The position numbers and the translations under genes were made by a program. Below the pieces are notes generated by a model. The model worked only from the letters and a program-made list of their open reading frames with translations. It did no database searches and was not told the DNA's origin. 42,407 bases of DNA from assembly GCA_934085585.1 (NCBI GenBank), contig CAKOHI010000012.1, forward strand, positions 1 to 42,407, read 5' to 3'. The stretch comes from an uncultured Bacilli bacterium (GTDB lineage Bacteria > Bacillota_I > Bacilli_A > RF39 > UBA660). Positions 7,899 to 16,722 of the stretch are shown piece by piece (position 1 is the first letter of the stretch; the number at the start of each line of letters is the position of its first letter).

Positions 7899-8922
7899 AT
7901 TTGTTTGGATCAACTATTATTTTTACTGCTGAATCTTTACCACTCGTTAAACGTTCATATGCTTTTTGAACACCATCTAACGGAACAATATCATCAACAA
8001 ATTTCATAACATTTATTTTTTTATTGGCAATTAAATCAATACAAGATTTAAATTCATCATAAGTATAAGCAATAGCACCTTGAACAACTAATTCTTTCAT
8101 AACAGCCATTACTGTATATGTAGGTACAGCATCTGTTGCAACACCAACCAAAACGACAATACCTCCAGGTTTAACCATAGAAATAGCACTATTAACGGCT
8201 GCACTATTACCAACACACTCAATTACAACATCAAATCCACCATGAGTTTTTTCCATCATCTTTGGAACTATCTCAGGATCCATTGCATTGTACCATTCAT
8301 CAGCAACTCCAAGTTTTACACTCTTTTTACCACGTTCTTCATTAGTTTCAGTAACAACTACTCTACTTGCACCTTCAAGTTTTGCAAACATCGCAGATAC
8401 TAAACCAATTATTCCACCACCGATAACTAAAACATCATCACCCACAGCAATTCTACCCAAATGAGCAGCATGAAGTCCAACCGCCGTAGGTTCTACCATA
8501 GCAACCTCTTCATCTTTCATATCATCAGGTACTTTAATAACCATATCACTTCTAACAGCAATACGACTTGTAAGTCCACCTGGATTATCAATTGAAAGTC
8601 CAACAGCTTCACTCCATGTCTTACTACAATATTGCACTTCTCCTTTACGACAAGCTTCACACTCTCCACATGGTGAAATTGGTAATGCAGTAACTCTATC
8701 TCCGACTTCTAAATCAAGTCTATCACCAGGATCTACAACACGACCACAAAATTCATGTCCCATAACTAGTCCTTTAGGTTCTCCATTAACCCAATAATGT
8801 ATATCTGAACCACAAATTCCAGTTTTCAAAACATCAATTATAACTTTTTTTCCATCTGCTACAGGTTCTGCAATTTCTTTAATTTCAAATTTTTTTACAT
8901 CTTTAATTGCACATGCTCTCAT
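7897..8922 (-). CDS. Zinc-dependent alcohol/polyol dehydrogenase (MDR family)
   Basis: NAD(P)-dependent medium-chain dehydrogenase of 341 residues. Catalytic zinc ligands are Cys37 (GICGSDIH), His56 and Glu57 (GHEFCG) and a Glu in VEPTAVGLHAAH; the structural zinc lobe has Cys85, Cys88, Cys91 and Cys99. The Rossmann motif VLVIGGGIIG lies near 165-174. The set of motifs fits the sorbitol/L-threonine/butanediol dehydrogenase group; exact substrate cannot be read from sequence. It ends in its own terminator and has an AGAGGAGA ribosome site, so it is probably a single-gene unit. Its base composition is a little richer in G and C than its neighbours. Confidence 0.88.
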   Translation of the reverse strand: MRACAIKDVKKFEIKEIAEPVADGKKVIIDVLKTGICGSDIHYWVNGEPKGLVMGHEFCGRVVDPGDRLDLEVGDRVTALPISPCGECEACRKGEVQYCSKTWSEAVGLSIDNPGGLTSRIAVRSDMVIKVPDDMKDEEVAMVEPTAVGLHAAHLGRIAVGDDVLVIGGGIIGLVSAMFAKLEGASRVVVTETNEERGKKSVKLGVADEWYNAMDPEIVPKMMEKTHGGFDVVIECVGNSAAVNSAISMVKPGGIVVLVGVATDAVPTYTVMAVMKELVVQGAIAYTYDEFKSCIDLIANKKINVMKFVDDIVPLDGVQKAYERLTSGKDSAVKIIVDPNK

Positions 8923-8980
8923 AACTACTCTCCTCTACTATGACAAGTATACCACTTTTTCTTTCAAAAAACATCATAAT

Positions 8981-9007
8981 AAAAAAAAATTTACAAATTA
9001 ATGTAAA
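8981..9007 (-). terminator. Terminator of the MscS gene
   Basis: On the minus strand TTTACA (9007-9002), a six-base loop and TGTAAA (8995-8990) are followed by nine T (8989-8981). It starts one base after the MscS stop codon. Confidence 0.7.
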
Positions 9008-9832
9008 CTATTTTCTAATTGCAACAACATGTGGATAAGGAATTTCTATTCCTTCTTTATCAAATCTTTTCTTAATTTCATAATTTAATTTGTACATATT
9101 TTCATATACTTCACCAACACTACTGCCCCATACCCATGCTCTTAATTTAATGCCAGAATCATCCCAACTATAAACTCTAACCTTTGGAAACTCAACATCT
9201 TTATTCTTTCCTTTACTTGATGGATGATAGAGTTTACTCATTTCATCTTTTATAATACTAATAGCTTTATCAATATCCGCTTCATAAGCAACAGAATAAT
9301 AAACAAATTTTATACTTTCATTATCTTTAAAATCAAAATTTTCTATTGCATAAGAATTCATTTGACTATTAGGTATTATTATTCTTCGATTATTAATAGT
9401 TCTAATAATAGTATGTCTCATTGTGATATCTTCCACAGTACCACTTAAATTTTGCGAAGGACACTCAATAAAATCTCCGACTTCAAAAGCATCACCAACA
9501 ACTAAAGCAAAGCTTCCAAAAAAATCTTTTAAACTTTCTTGCGCAGCTAGACCTAAAACCACAGAACCAATTCCAAGCCCTGACAAAAGAGTTACAGAAA
9601 ATTTATGAAAAGTATCAAATTGTCCTAAAGCCAAAAGAATCATTAATCCATATAAAACTAACTTCTTAATTCTTTTTATAAACATCAAAAGTGTTGTAAC
9701 ATTTTTCTTTCTTTTTCTTCTAATAGTTCTATCAATTAATTTATCTATAACCATATTAATAATTACAGTTATTAAAACAATCAAAACAATTGCTATAAAT
9801 TTATCTAAATATTTATCTAAAAATTCTTTCAT
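9008..9832 (-). CDS. MscS-family small-conductance mechanosensitive channel
   Basis: Membrane channel of 274 residues that opens under tension to release solutes after hypo-osmotic shock. N-terminal helix about 5-28, second helix about 52-70, then the pore-lining TM3 region SVTLLSGLGIGSVVLGLAAQ with the Gly/Ala spacing typical of MscS, followed by the beta domain motif VVGDAFEVGDFIE and VEDITMRHTIIRTINNRRIIIPN. The C-terminal alpha/beta domain ends with KEGIEIPYPH. The ATG at 9832 (GGTGAG just upstream) is preferred to a TTG five codons earlier. Three-helix short forms of this length are common in Firmicutes. Confidence 0.9.
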   Translation of the reverse strand: MKEFLDKYLDKFIAIVLIVLITVIINMVIDKLIDRTIRRKRKKNVTTLLMFIKRIKKLVLYGLMILLALGQFDTFHKFSVTLLSGLGIGSVVLGLAAQESLKDFFGSFALVVGDAFEVGDFIECPSQNLSGTVEDITMRHTIIRTINNRRIIIPNSQMNSYAIENFDFKDNESIKFVYYSVAYEADIDKAISIIKDEMSKLYHPSSKGKNKDVEFPKVRVYSWDDSGIKLRAWVWGSSVGEVYENMYKLNYEIKKRFDKEGIEIPYPHVVAIRK

Positions 9833-9870
9833 ATACTCACCACTCAAATTTTATCAAAAAAAATTATAAT

Positions 9871-9917
9871 TTGCAAGATCTTAATTTTATGATATAATAA
9901 TACCTATTCAAGGGGGA
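9871..9917 (+). promoter_or_regulatory. Promoter and ribosome site for the 250-residue protein
   Basis: TTGCAA (9871-9876), a 16-base spacer and TATAAT (9893-9898), followed by the strong ribosome site AGGGGGA (9911-9917) four bases before the ATG at 9922. The minus-strand MscS gene starts on the other side. Confidence 0.65.
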
Positions 9918-9921
9918 CAAT

Positions 9922-10674
9922 ATGAATTATTTAAGTGTAGGCACAAATTATATATCACAAGAATTATTTTTAAATATTAAAAATACGCATAAATGTAAGC
10001 CTTCCGGAGGACTCTGGGCAACCGTACATAATATAGAGTATACCGGATACAATGAATGGGTAGATTTTTTATGTAAATATCCACATCTTATTTTTTATCG
10101 TCATCTAGAAAATTTTTACAGTTTACCAGCTGTATATTTAAGTTTAAAAAGTAATGCAAATATACTTACAATAGATAATATTGAAACTATAAATTATTTA
10201 AAAGCTCATTATCCATTTAACAACTGGATAGACTATGAAGCATTAGCAAAAGATTATGATGGCATATTCGTAAATTTATCTAATTTAAAATATTTAAATA
10301 ATCATGATATTGAAAAATTTATAAAAGATTTTTCAGTAAATACTTTAATCATTTTTAATTTAGAATGTATAGATTATTATCAAAAAGCCCTTATAGATTT
10401 ATCAAAAGTAAACCTTGGAAATGCCTCATCATTTCCCGAATACACAATAAAAATCGAATCCGAAAAACATATCATCGGAAGTCCAAGTATTGAAATTTTA
10501 ACATTAATTGAAATAATAAAAAAACATATCCAAGATAACCACATTGAAGTTAACCAAGAAAGTTATGAAGTAATTAAAAGTATCTTTCAAGATTCAATCA
10601 ACGAAGTCTTAAAAAACCATGATGTTTTAGAAAAAGATATGTTATTAATAAGGAAAGTATTTAATCAATTTTAA
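9922..10674 (+). CDS. Hypothetical protein, 250 residues, KPSGGLWAT motif
   Basis: Probably cytoplasmic protein without signal peptide. The N-terminal segment CKPSGGLWATVHN followed by a Trp-containing stretch (YNEWVDFLCK) resembles a motif seen in several uncharacterised bacterial proteins, but I cannot name a family. The rest is mixed alpha/beta with many Asn, Ile and Tyr and a Lys/Glu-rich C-terminal helix. A clear promoter and strong ribosome site stand in front, so it is an expressed single gene. Its last 14 bases overlap the end of the convergent VTT-family gene. Function unknown. Confidence 0.6.
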   Translation: MNYLSVGTNYISQELFLNIKNTHKCKPSGGLWATVHNIEYTGYNEWVDFLCKYPHLIFYRHLENFYSLPAVYLSLKSNANILTIDNIETINYLKAHYPFNNWIDYEALAKDYDGIFVNLSNLKYLNNHDIEKFIKDFSVNTLIIFNLECIDYYQKALIDLSKVNLGNASSFPEYTIKIESEKHIIGSPSIEILTLIEIIKKHIQDNHIEVNQESYEVIKSIFQDSINEVLKNHDVLEKDMLLIRKVFNQF

Positions 10675-11245
10675 ATACTTTTTTTATTATAATACTTACC
10701 AAATAAGCAATAACAACCATCACAATAACAGTGATAATACTCCTTGGATTATGTAAACTTTCAAGTAAACCAGTTCCAACAACACCCCAGAAATATACTA
10801 AAAATATTTTACCAACTAAAATAGATATCAAAAACTTTTTAAAATTCATATTACAAAGTCCTGCAGCAATATTTACCATAAATGCCGGAGTAAATGGAAT
10901 TGATAAAATAACTATTACTTGAGTTAAACTTAAATTTTCAACATAATTCATACATTTAGATAGTAACTCCACATCTTTTATTTTATTTACAACCAAATTT
11001 CCAAATATCTTTTTAACTAACCAATAAGATATAATACAACCAATACAAGTACAAATCCATGATATAATAAATCCAATTACACTTCCAAATGCCACAAAAT
11101 TAATAGTAATAAACACAAACAAAGGAAGTGGTGGAATAATACTTTCAAGCACAATAAATAAACATCCAAGTAAAGGTCCATACACACCTAAACTATCAAT
11201 AGCACCCATTATAAAAGTATAAAAACTATTAAATAATTCATTCAT
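10661..11245 (-). CDS. VTT/TVP38-family (DedA-like) membrane protein
   Basis: Polytopic membrane protein of 194 residues, about five helices. The re-entrant segment ESIIPPLPLFVFITINFVAFG and the later FTPAFMVNIAAGLCNMNFKKFLISILVGK match the VTT domain of TVP38/TMEM64 and DedA proteins, which act in lipid scrambling or membrane homeostasis. A GTG at 11254 would add three residues; neither start has a strong ribosome site, so the start is uncertain. It follows the rhodanese gene in the same direction after a gap of about 36 bases and they may be cotranscribed. Confidence 0.8.
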   Translation of the reverse strand: MNELFNSFYTFIMGAIDSLGVYGPLLGCLFIVLESIIPPLPLFVFITINFVAFGSVIGFIISWICTCIGCIISYWLVKKIFGNLVVNKIKDVELLSKCMNYVENLSLTQVIVILSIPFTPAFMVNIAAGLCNMNFKKFLISILVGKIFLVYFWGVVGTGLLESLHNPRSIITVIVMVVIAYLVSIIIKKVFKID

Positions 11246-11290
11246 ATAAATCACTATTTAATAGTATATCACAATTTTTTAAAAAATACA

Positions 11291-11545
11291 CTATTGCAAA
11301 ACTTGCGTTACATCATATCCCAAATATTCTAGCATGGATACTACTCTTCTACTTAAAAATCCATTTTGACACACTATAAAATATTTTTTATTATAATCTA
11401 AATATTGTTTATAATTCATTAATAAATTATCAGCATAAATATTTTTACTTCCCACTATTGGATTTTTTTTATAATCAATCGGATGTTGTACATCTATTAA
11501 AATACCCATTCCAGGATTAAAATCTTTTAAATACATTCTTTTCAT
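11291..11545 (-). CDS. Small rhodanese-like sulfurtransferase
   Basis: An 84-residue single-domain rhodanese. It has the early Asp of the rhodanese fold (ILIDVQHPIDYKKNPIVGSKNI, compare the usual LIDVR...Y..GHI.GA.NI) and an active-site loop with Cys in FIVCQNGFLSRRVVSMLEYLGYDV, resembling the CxxGxRS pattern. It would carry persulfide sulfur for thiol or tRNA modification. The ATG at 11545 is preferred to a GTG three codons upstream; there is no clear ribosome site. It is separated from the secretion operon by a terminator at 11601-11625. Confidence 0.7.
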   Translation of the reverse strand: MKRMYLKDFNPGMGILIDVQHPIDYKKNPIVGSKNIYADNLLMNYKQYLDYNKKYFIVCQNGFLSRRVVSMLEYLGYDVTQVLQ

Positions 11546-11600
11546 AATTATCACACTATAATATATGAATTATTAAAATATACACAAATTATAAACACCT

Positions 11601-11625
11601 AAAAAGCTTGTCTTTCAACAAGCTT
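11601..11625 (-). terminator. Terminator of the type IV secretion operon
   Basis: On the minus strand AAGCTTGT (11625-11618), a six-base loop and ACAAGCTT (11611-11604) form a perfect eight-base stem, followed by TTT. The stem begins inside the TAA of the VirD4 gene, marking the end of the eight-gene operon. Confidence 0.75.
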
Positions 11626-13771
11626 ATTCATCTCCAAAAAAATCATCAAAAAATTCATCATCAGATACCACATTATCAGCAATAACCTTACTATCAGAAT
11701 CTACTTTTATTACTGGATTAACTTCTTTTTCAGTTTTATCATCATTTTTAATTTCCAATAAAGAAATATCTTTAGGTTTAACATCCTCTTTTGCTTCTTC
11801 AGAAATTTTTGGCAAATCTAATTCATTTGCTTTATTCTTTTCTTCTTGTCGATCTAATTCTTTAAACTTTTCATCTAAATCTTTCATAATACTATCAATA
11901 TCCATATTATCTAATCCTCCACCAAATGGATTATTAATTCCAGTTGATGGACCTTCAGGCATCGGTCCAAAAGGACTGAAAGAAGGTCTAGACATATCCA
12001 TAGGTTTAAACGGATTATTATTCGGTGCAAAATCATTATTTTGGGCCATTTTTTTACTACGTTCATCCATAACAAACTTCTTCAAATCAAATATTTCAAG
12101 ATCTCTTTTTTCTCTATTTGGATATTCTTCTTCTTTTCTTTCAATTCCCCATTCCATTTTAAAATCTGGTTCTAATTTAGTTCTAAATGGTGAGGTTCTA
12201 AGTCTTATTATAATAGCTTCAAAAAGTTTCATTTTTTGTAAATCAGTAATAGATATAAGGGGTCTAGTTGCATTTTTATCTTTATCATCTGTAACTTTTA
12301 TTTCCCCGCACATCTTACTAATTTCTTCTAATGCTTTCATTTCTGTACTAATCAAATAAACTAAATTACCACAGTTACCTTTTATAATTTCTGCTACATT
12401 ATCCCCATAAACATCATTTAATTGAGCAAAGTTTTGAATAATAAAAGTAAATCTTATATCTCTACTTCTGGCTGCTGAAACCATAGCATCAACATCTTTT
12501 AACGGTGGCATATTGGCAAATTCATCTAAAATAAAATTTGTTCTAACAGGTAATTTACCACCATTTTCTTGTGCAACATCAATTAATGTTTCATAACATT
12601 GTTTAATAAATATTGTCATTAAAGAGTGATATGTTTTCTTTTCATCATGAATTATCATGAAAACTGCTGTTTTATCCTTACCAATATCTTTCATGTTAAA
12701 ATCACTATAAGATAACATTTCACTTAATACAGGTACAGTTGTAAATAATTGAATTTTTTGTCTAAATGTTGCAAGTAATCCACCTTTTGTATCATTCGGA
12801 GCATTTATAACTGCTGATGCTGATAAATATTCGGTAGAACCTTCACCTTTCATTCCAAAGTATTCTTTTATATAATTACTCATTGCATAACGTTCTTCAC
12901 CAACAGTACTCATAACATTAATACTATTTAAATTTACTTCTTTTTCAGTTGCATCTTTAAATAAACCCAATGCTAATGCTGAAAAATAAGCTGCTGATGC
13001 TTTTTCCCAGAAATCTGACTCATTTTTATTTGATGGATCATATATTATATTTAAAGCAATATCATTTAATAGTTCAATAGCTTTATCTTGATTACCATCT
13101 CGATAATATTTAAATGGAACAGTAAGGGGATTCCAAGAATTACCTCTTTGAGGTTCCCTAAAATTTAAAACTACTATTTTATAACCTTGTTCTTTTAAAT
13201 ATGAAGCACAATATTTATAAATTTCACCTTTAGGGTCAGTAATAACCATTGATTCACCTTTTTTTGCTAGTAAATTAACCATTGGTTTAACAATAGTTTC
13301 AGTCTTACCACTACCCGTAGACCCTATAACTAAATTATGATATTGACCATTATCAACCCATATTTCTTTTCCATTATTTATTAAAGGTATTCCAGCTGCG
13401 GTTACTTTATCATCAAAAGGACTAACACATTCAACACCGGCTTGTTCTTTAATATCTTTATCTTTAGCCCAACTAGAATATCCATCACTTGACTTTTTCT
13501 TAAATATCAATCCAAATCCACCCTCACCTTTTTCTTTTTTAAAGATATATGAAGATACACTAGAAAAAATTGCAACTAGGGCTACAATAAATAATAACAA
13601 AGTAGCACCAATATATTGCGGAGTAAATGCTTTAAATGGTAATAAACCATAAAATGTTCCATCAGTTGATAAAGACGAAAAATTCAATACAGCTATTGCA
13701 CATAAATACAATAACAATCCACAATATATTACAAATAACAAAAAATCTTTAGGCTCAACTTTAAACTTCAT
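11624..13771 (-). CDS. VirD4/TraG-type coupling ATPase (T4CP)
   Basis: Type IV secretion coupling protein of 715 residues that recruits the DNA or protein substrate to the channel. Two N-terminal membrane helices (about 9-31 and 52-72), Walker A GSTGSGKT at 150-157, the VTDPKGEIYKYCASYL motif after it, and Walker B FILDEFANMPPL near 415-426 followed by the ARSRDIRFTFIIQNFAQL sensor region. The C-terminal 150 residues are a low-complexity tail rich in Asn, Pro, Met and acidic residues, probably a substrate-binding or flexible region specific to this system. The ATG at 13771 with AGAGGTG upstream is preferred to a GTG six codons earlier. Last gene of the operon. Confidence 0.92.
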   Translation of the reverse strand: MKFKVEPKDFLLFVIYCGLLLYLCAIAVLNFSSLSTDGTFYGLLPFKAFTPQYIGATLLLFIVALVAIFSSVSSYIFKKEKGEGGFGLIFKKKSSDGYSSWAKDKDIKEQAGVECVSPFDDKVTAAGIPLINNGKEIWVDNGQYHNLVIGSTGSGKTETIVKPMVNLLAKKGESMVITDPKGEIYKYCASYLKEQGYKIVVLNFREPQRGNSWNPLTVPFKYYRDGNQDKAIELLNDIALNIIYDPSNKNESDFWEKASAAYFSALALGLFKDATEKEVNLNSINVMSTVGEERYAMSNYIKEYFGMKGEGSTEYLSASAVINAPNDTKGGLLATFRQKIQLFTTVPVLSEMLSYSDFNMKDIGKDKTAVFMIIHDEKKTYHSLMTIFIKQCYETLIDVAQENGGKLPVRTNFILDEFANMPPLKDVDAMVSAARSRDIRFTFIIQNFAQLNDVYGDNVAEIIKGNCGNLVYLISTEMKALEEISKMCGEIKVTDDKDKNATRPLISITDLQKMKLFEAIIIRLRTSPFRTKLEPDFKMEWGIERKEEEYPNREKRDLEIFDLKKFVMDERSKKMAQNNDFAPNNNPFKPMDMSRPSFSPFGPMPEGPSTGINNPFGGGLDNMDIDSIMKDLDEKFKELDRQEEKNKANELDLPKISEEAKEDVKPKDISLLEIKNDDKTEKEVNPVIKVDSDSKVIADNVVSDDEFFDDFFGDE

Positions 13772-13809
13772 ATTTGCACCTCTTTCCACTTAATATTATA
13801 CAACAAAAT

Positions 13810-14625
13810 CTATTTATTTAATATGCTTTTTAATAGAATTATTAAAAATAATCCTCCACAAAAGATAATTATTACAACAGCAATAATAATAGTGTTATTA
13901 CTATCATCATTTTTACTATCTTTATTATCTTTATTTATATTATCATCTTTTTGATTATTATTATTTTTATTACCTACATTTTCATCATCAATGACTTCAT
14001 CATTATTTCCTTCATCATCATCTTTTGCTTTTTTTGCACCATTGACAAGTGATAATCTAATAAATTTATTTGTATAATTATCTTTATTAATTATCCAAGT
14101 ATATGCATTACCACTAACAGAATCAGCATTATTATATATTATTTCAAGATCTGTAGTAATAGTAATTTTAATTTGATTTAATAATGAATAAGTACTAAAT
14201 AATTTACACTTATTACTTGTCCTAATTAAATATATTTCATAACTATTTTGAATATTAAGTTCATCAAAACATTGCTTTACCATATTAGATCTATAAAAAT
14301 CACTAAAACTAAATACATTTTGTAATTCAATTCCCTTATAGTTATCTTTAACATAATTATTTAAACTATAATATCTAACATTTGATTGATAACCTCCAAG
14401 ATAATAATCATAATTTTCATCATTAAAATATATTGGTTCATAATGTTCTGAATATAAATCAAAGAAACTACTTAAAGATCTTCCATCATATTCTTCATAT
14501 GAATTAGTATCAGTAAATACTTTTGTATTTTCACTAATACCATTTTCAGTAATTACCAAATTATAATCTACATCACAACCAGATAAAAAAACTAAACAAA
14601 TAATTAATAATATAACTTTTTTCAT
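13810..14625 (-). CDS. Lipoprotein with C-terminal membrane helix, T4SS operon
   Basis: Exported 271-residue protein. The N-terminus MKKVILLIICLVFLSGC is a signal peptide with lipobox LSGC (Cys17). The outside domain (about 18-195) is rich in Tyr, Asn and Ser with no recognised family. Residues about 200-242 are a charged Asp/Asn/Lys linker, followed by a transmembrane helix (NTIIIAVVIIIFCGGLFLIILL) and a short basic end. Two membrane attachments in one small protein are unusual and suggest a scaffold that bridges lipid anchor and membrane. GGAGG precedes the ATG. Its place between the lytic enzyme and VirD4 genes makes it a probable accessory part of the secretion channel. Confidence 0.7.
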   Translation of the reverse strand: MKKVILLIICLVFLSGCDVDYNLVITENGISENTKVFTDTNSYEEYDGRSLSSFFDLYSEHYEPIYFNDENYDYYLGGYQSNVRYYSLNNYVKDNYKGIELQNVFSFSDFYRSNMVKQCFDELNIQNSYEIYLIRTSNKCKLFSTYSLLNQIKITITTDLEIIYNNADSVSGNAYTWIINKDNYTNKFIRLSLVNGAKKAKDDDEGNNDEVIDDENVGNKNNNNQKDDNINKDNKDSKNDDSNNTIIIAVVIIIFCGGLFLIILLKSILNK

Positions 14626-14637
14626 TTATGCCTCCAT

Positions 14638-16719
14638 TTATCGATGACATCCACTTTCTCTACTTCCTAAAAAAGATAAATCAAATACCGTAGTTGGATC
14701 AATATAACTTCCAGAAGGATCAATAACTCCGATATGTAGATGGGTACCTGTAGAGTTACCAGTATTACCAACTTCTCCAATTTTTTGACCTTGACTAACC
14801 TGATCACCAACACTAACACAAACAGAATTAGGATACATATGACAATATTCAGTTTGATAACCATCATCGTGTTTAATTCTTACCATATTACCACATCCAG
14901 TACCAGTTCCATTTTTCTTTACATCATTTGATACTTTTACAACTTCTCCGCCTTTTCCAGCATATATCGGAGTCCCATCGGGAACTCCCCCCATGTCTAA
15001 ACCTTTATGGTTTGTGGAAATAGATAAATCTCTAAGCCCAAACGGAGATGTACAAACAAGGTTTGGAACAATTTCTAAAGGAAACACAAAACCACTAGTG
15101 CTAACATTACATTCTAATAATTTTGCCATAACCCCTTCAGAATCATAATTATCATAATCATTTGTACTTCTTCCCGAATAAAATTTTCCTTCATCTGTAT
15201 AATCACCAGTTACAAATAATGCAAACTCTGCTTTTCTCCTCTTTTTAAGGGCCTCTTTAAAAGCCGCTGGATTAGTATAATCTTTCATAAAATTCCAAAG
15301 ACCTTCATAACTACCATTTACAAAAGCATTTACTAAAGATTCAGCATAACCAGCACCACAGTTATAATTAAAAGAAGTTAAAGCATCTCTTTGATATTGA
15401 GTTAAAGATATACCATGTGAAGCCGCAGCAACATCAATAGGTTTACCAAAAACCTCTTCAAGAGCATAAACCTTTATTTTTTCAACAGCATCAACAGGTA
15501 CACAAGAACCAACCTTTACTTGATATCCACTTCCAGATTTTATAAAATAACTACTCCATCCATTTTCATCAATATAATCCGCTACAACTTTCATACCGAG
15601 TAAATGATTTGTAAGTCCTGGACCAATACTGATCGTACCATCATTAAGATCTGCACCTATATAACCATTTCCATTATCACAATAATCAGTATGTCCTTCT
15701 AAAGTTGAAACAAAAGTTAAAAGATTTGCTTCACCAGTACTTGTATCACACAAAGAACTACTTTGACTAAATTTTTTATCTATTACATACTCACAAAAAT
15801 TAGCAAGATTATAAAGTTGATATCCATCAGCATCGGGATTATCAGTATTATATAAATTATCAAGAATATTACTTAATGAAACATCTTTCATTTGTTCAAT
15901 TTGATTTAAAATACTACTATCCAATTGTAAAGCTGAATTAGTTTCCAAATAAGTAATTACATCTGCATAAGCACTTGCCAAGTATAGATAATTATTAATA
16001 GTTCCATATAAACTAGCTAATTTACTTTTATTATCACTTGGTTCTGAATATTTATAAGTACAAGTATCTAAATTTAATGTTTTATTAGAACTATTATAAC
16101 CACCATATGCCAAAGTATTAGTTTTAACTAAAATCATAATGGCTTGTATAGCATCATCTGAAAAATCACGGTTTTTAGTTAATTCATTAGTAACACCTAA
16201 AACATAATCGCCTAAATCCATTGTTTCAGTTTCATCAGTATTACATGTTGTTAAATTAACCACAGCTAAATTATAATCACATAATTCATCAAAATGACCA
16301 TATTCATCATCATCACCAGTTAAAGCCATGATAACGATTAAAAGTATAATAAGTGCAGCAAGAATAAGCAAAACCCATGGATTTGCAGCTATAAATGCCA
16401 CAATTTTAGCACCAACTCTTGCAGCAGCTGCTTTAGCTTTAGCACCAGCTGCTGAAGCCACTTGTTTTGCCTTATTACTTACAACTTGTTTTATAGGTAG
16501 TTTATTACTACTTTGTTCTTCACCTTCATTATCTATACTTTGATCATTACTAGTTTGATTCAAATCATTTTCTTTTTCATTTGACTCATTTTCTTCTTCA
16601 AGTTCTTCATTCTCATCAGGATTTTCTACATTAGAAAAAGCACCTAATCGTCTTTGTTCTCTTTGATTAGGATCATATAACAATTTATTTTTATTATCAT
16701 CGCTTCTTCTTTTATCCAC
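14638..16719 (-). CDS. VirB1-like lytic protein: SpoIID-like + GH24 lysozyme + M23 peptidase
   Basis: Membrane-anchored cell-wall-opening enzyme of 693 residues. Order: acidic cytoplasmic region 1-75, Ala/Lys-rich helix 76-104, transmembrane helix about 105-133, a SpoIID-like segment (MDLGDYVLGVTNEL ... DDAIQA, about 167-225), a GH24 lysozyme region (about 330-510) with Glu341 in TLEGHTDYCD, a QRDALTSFNYNCG motif near 443-455 and RRKAEFALF, then an M23 endopeptidase (about 555-680) with His571/Asp575 (HKGLD), His627 (YCHMY) and the HLH motif at 660-662. It would cut both glycan strands and peptide bridges to let the channel through the wall. The start is GTG with GGAGG upstream. Functionally it matches the lysozyme/NlpC proteins of other Gram-positive conjugation systems. 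Confidence 0.88.
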   Translation of the reverse strand: MDKRRSDDNKNKLLYDPNQREQRRLGAFSNVENPDENEELEEENESNEKENDLNQTSNDQSIDNEGEEQSSNKLPIKQVVSNKAKQVASAAGAKAKAAAARVGAKIVAFIAANPWVLLILAALIILLIVIMALTGDDDEYGHFDELCDYNLAVVNLTTCNTDETETMDLGDYVLGVTNELTKNRDFSDDAIQAIMILVKTNTLAYGGYNSSNKTLNLDTCTYKYSEPSDNKSKLASLYGTINNYLYLASAYADVITYLETNSALQLDSSILNQIEQMKDVSLSNILDNLYNTDNPDADGYQLYNLANFCEYVIDKKFSQSSSLCDTSTGEANLLTFVSTLEGHTDYCDNGNGYIGADLNDGTISIGPGLTNHLLGMKVVADYIDENGWSSYFIKSGSGYQVKVGSCVPVDAVEKIKVYALEEVFGKPIDVAAASHGISLTQYQRDALTSFNYNCGAGYAESLVNAFVNGSYEGLWNFMKDYTNPAAFKEALKKRRKAEFALFVTGDYTDEGKFYSGRSTNDYDNYDSEGVMAKLLECNVSTSGFVFPLEIVPNLVCTSPFGLRDLSISTNHKGLDMGGVPDGTPIYAGKGGEVVKVSNDVKKNGTGTGCGNMVRIKHDDGYQTEYCHMYPNSVCVSVGDQVSQGQKIGEVGNTGNSTGTHLHIGVIDPSGSYIDPTTVFDLSFLGSRESGCHR

Positions 16720-16722
16720 TTA

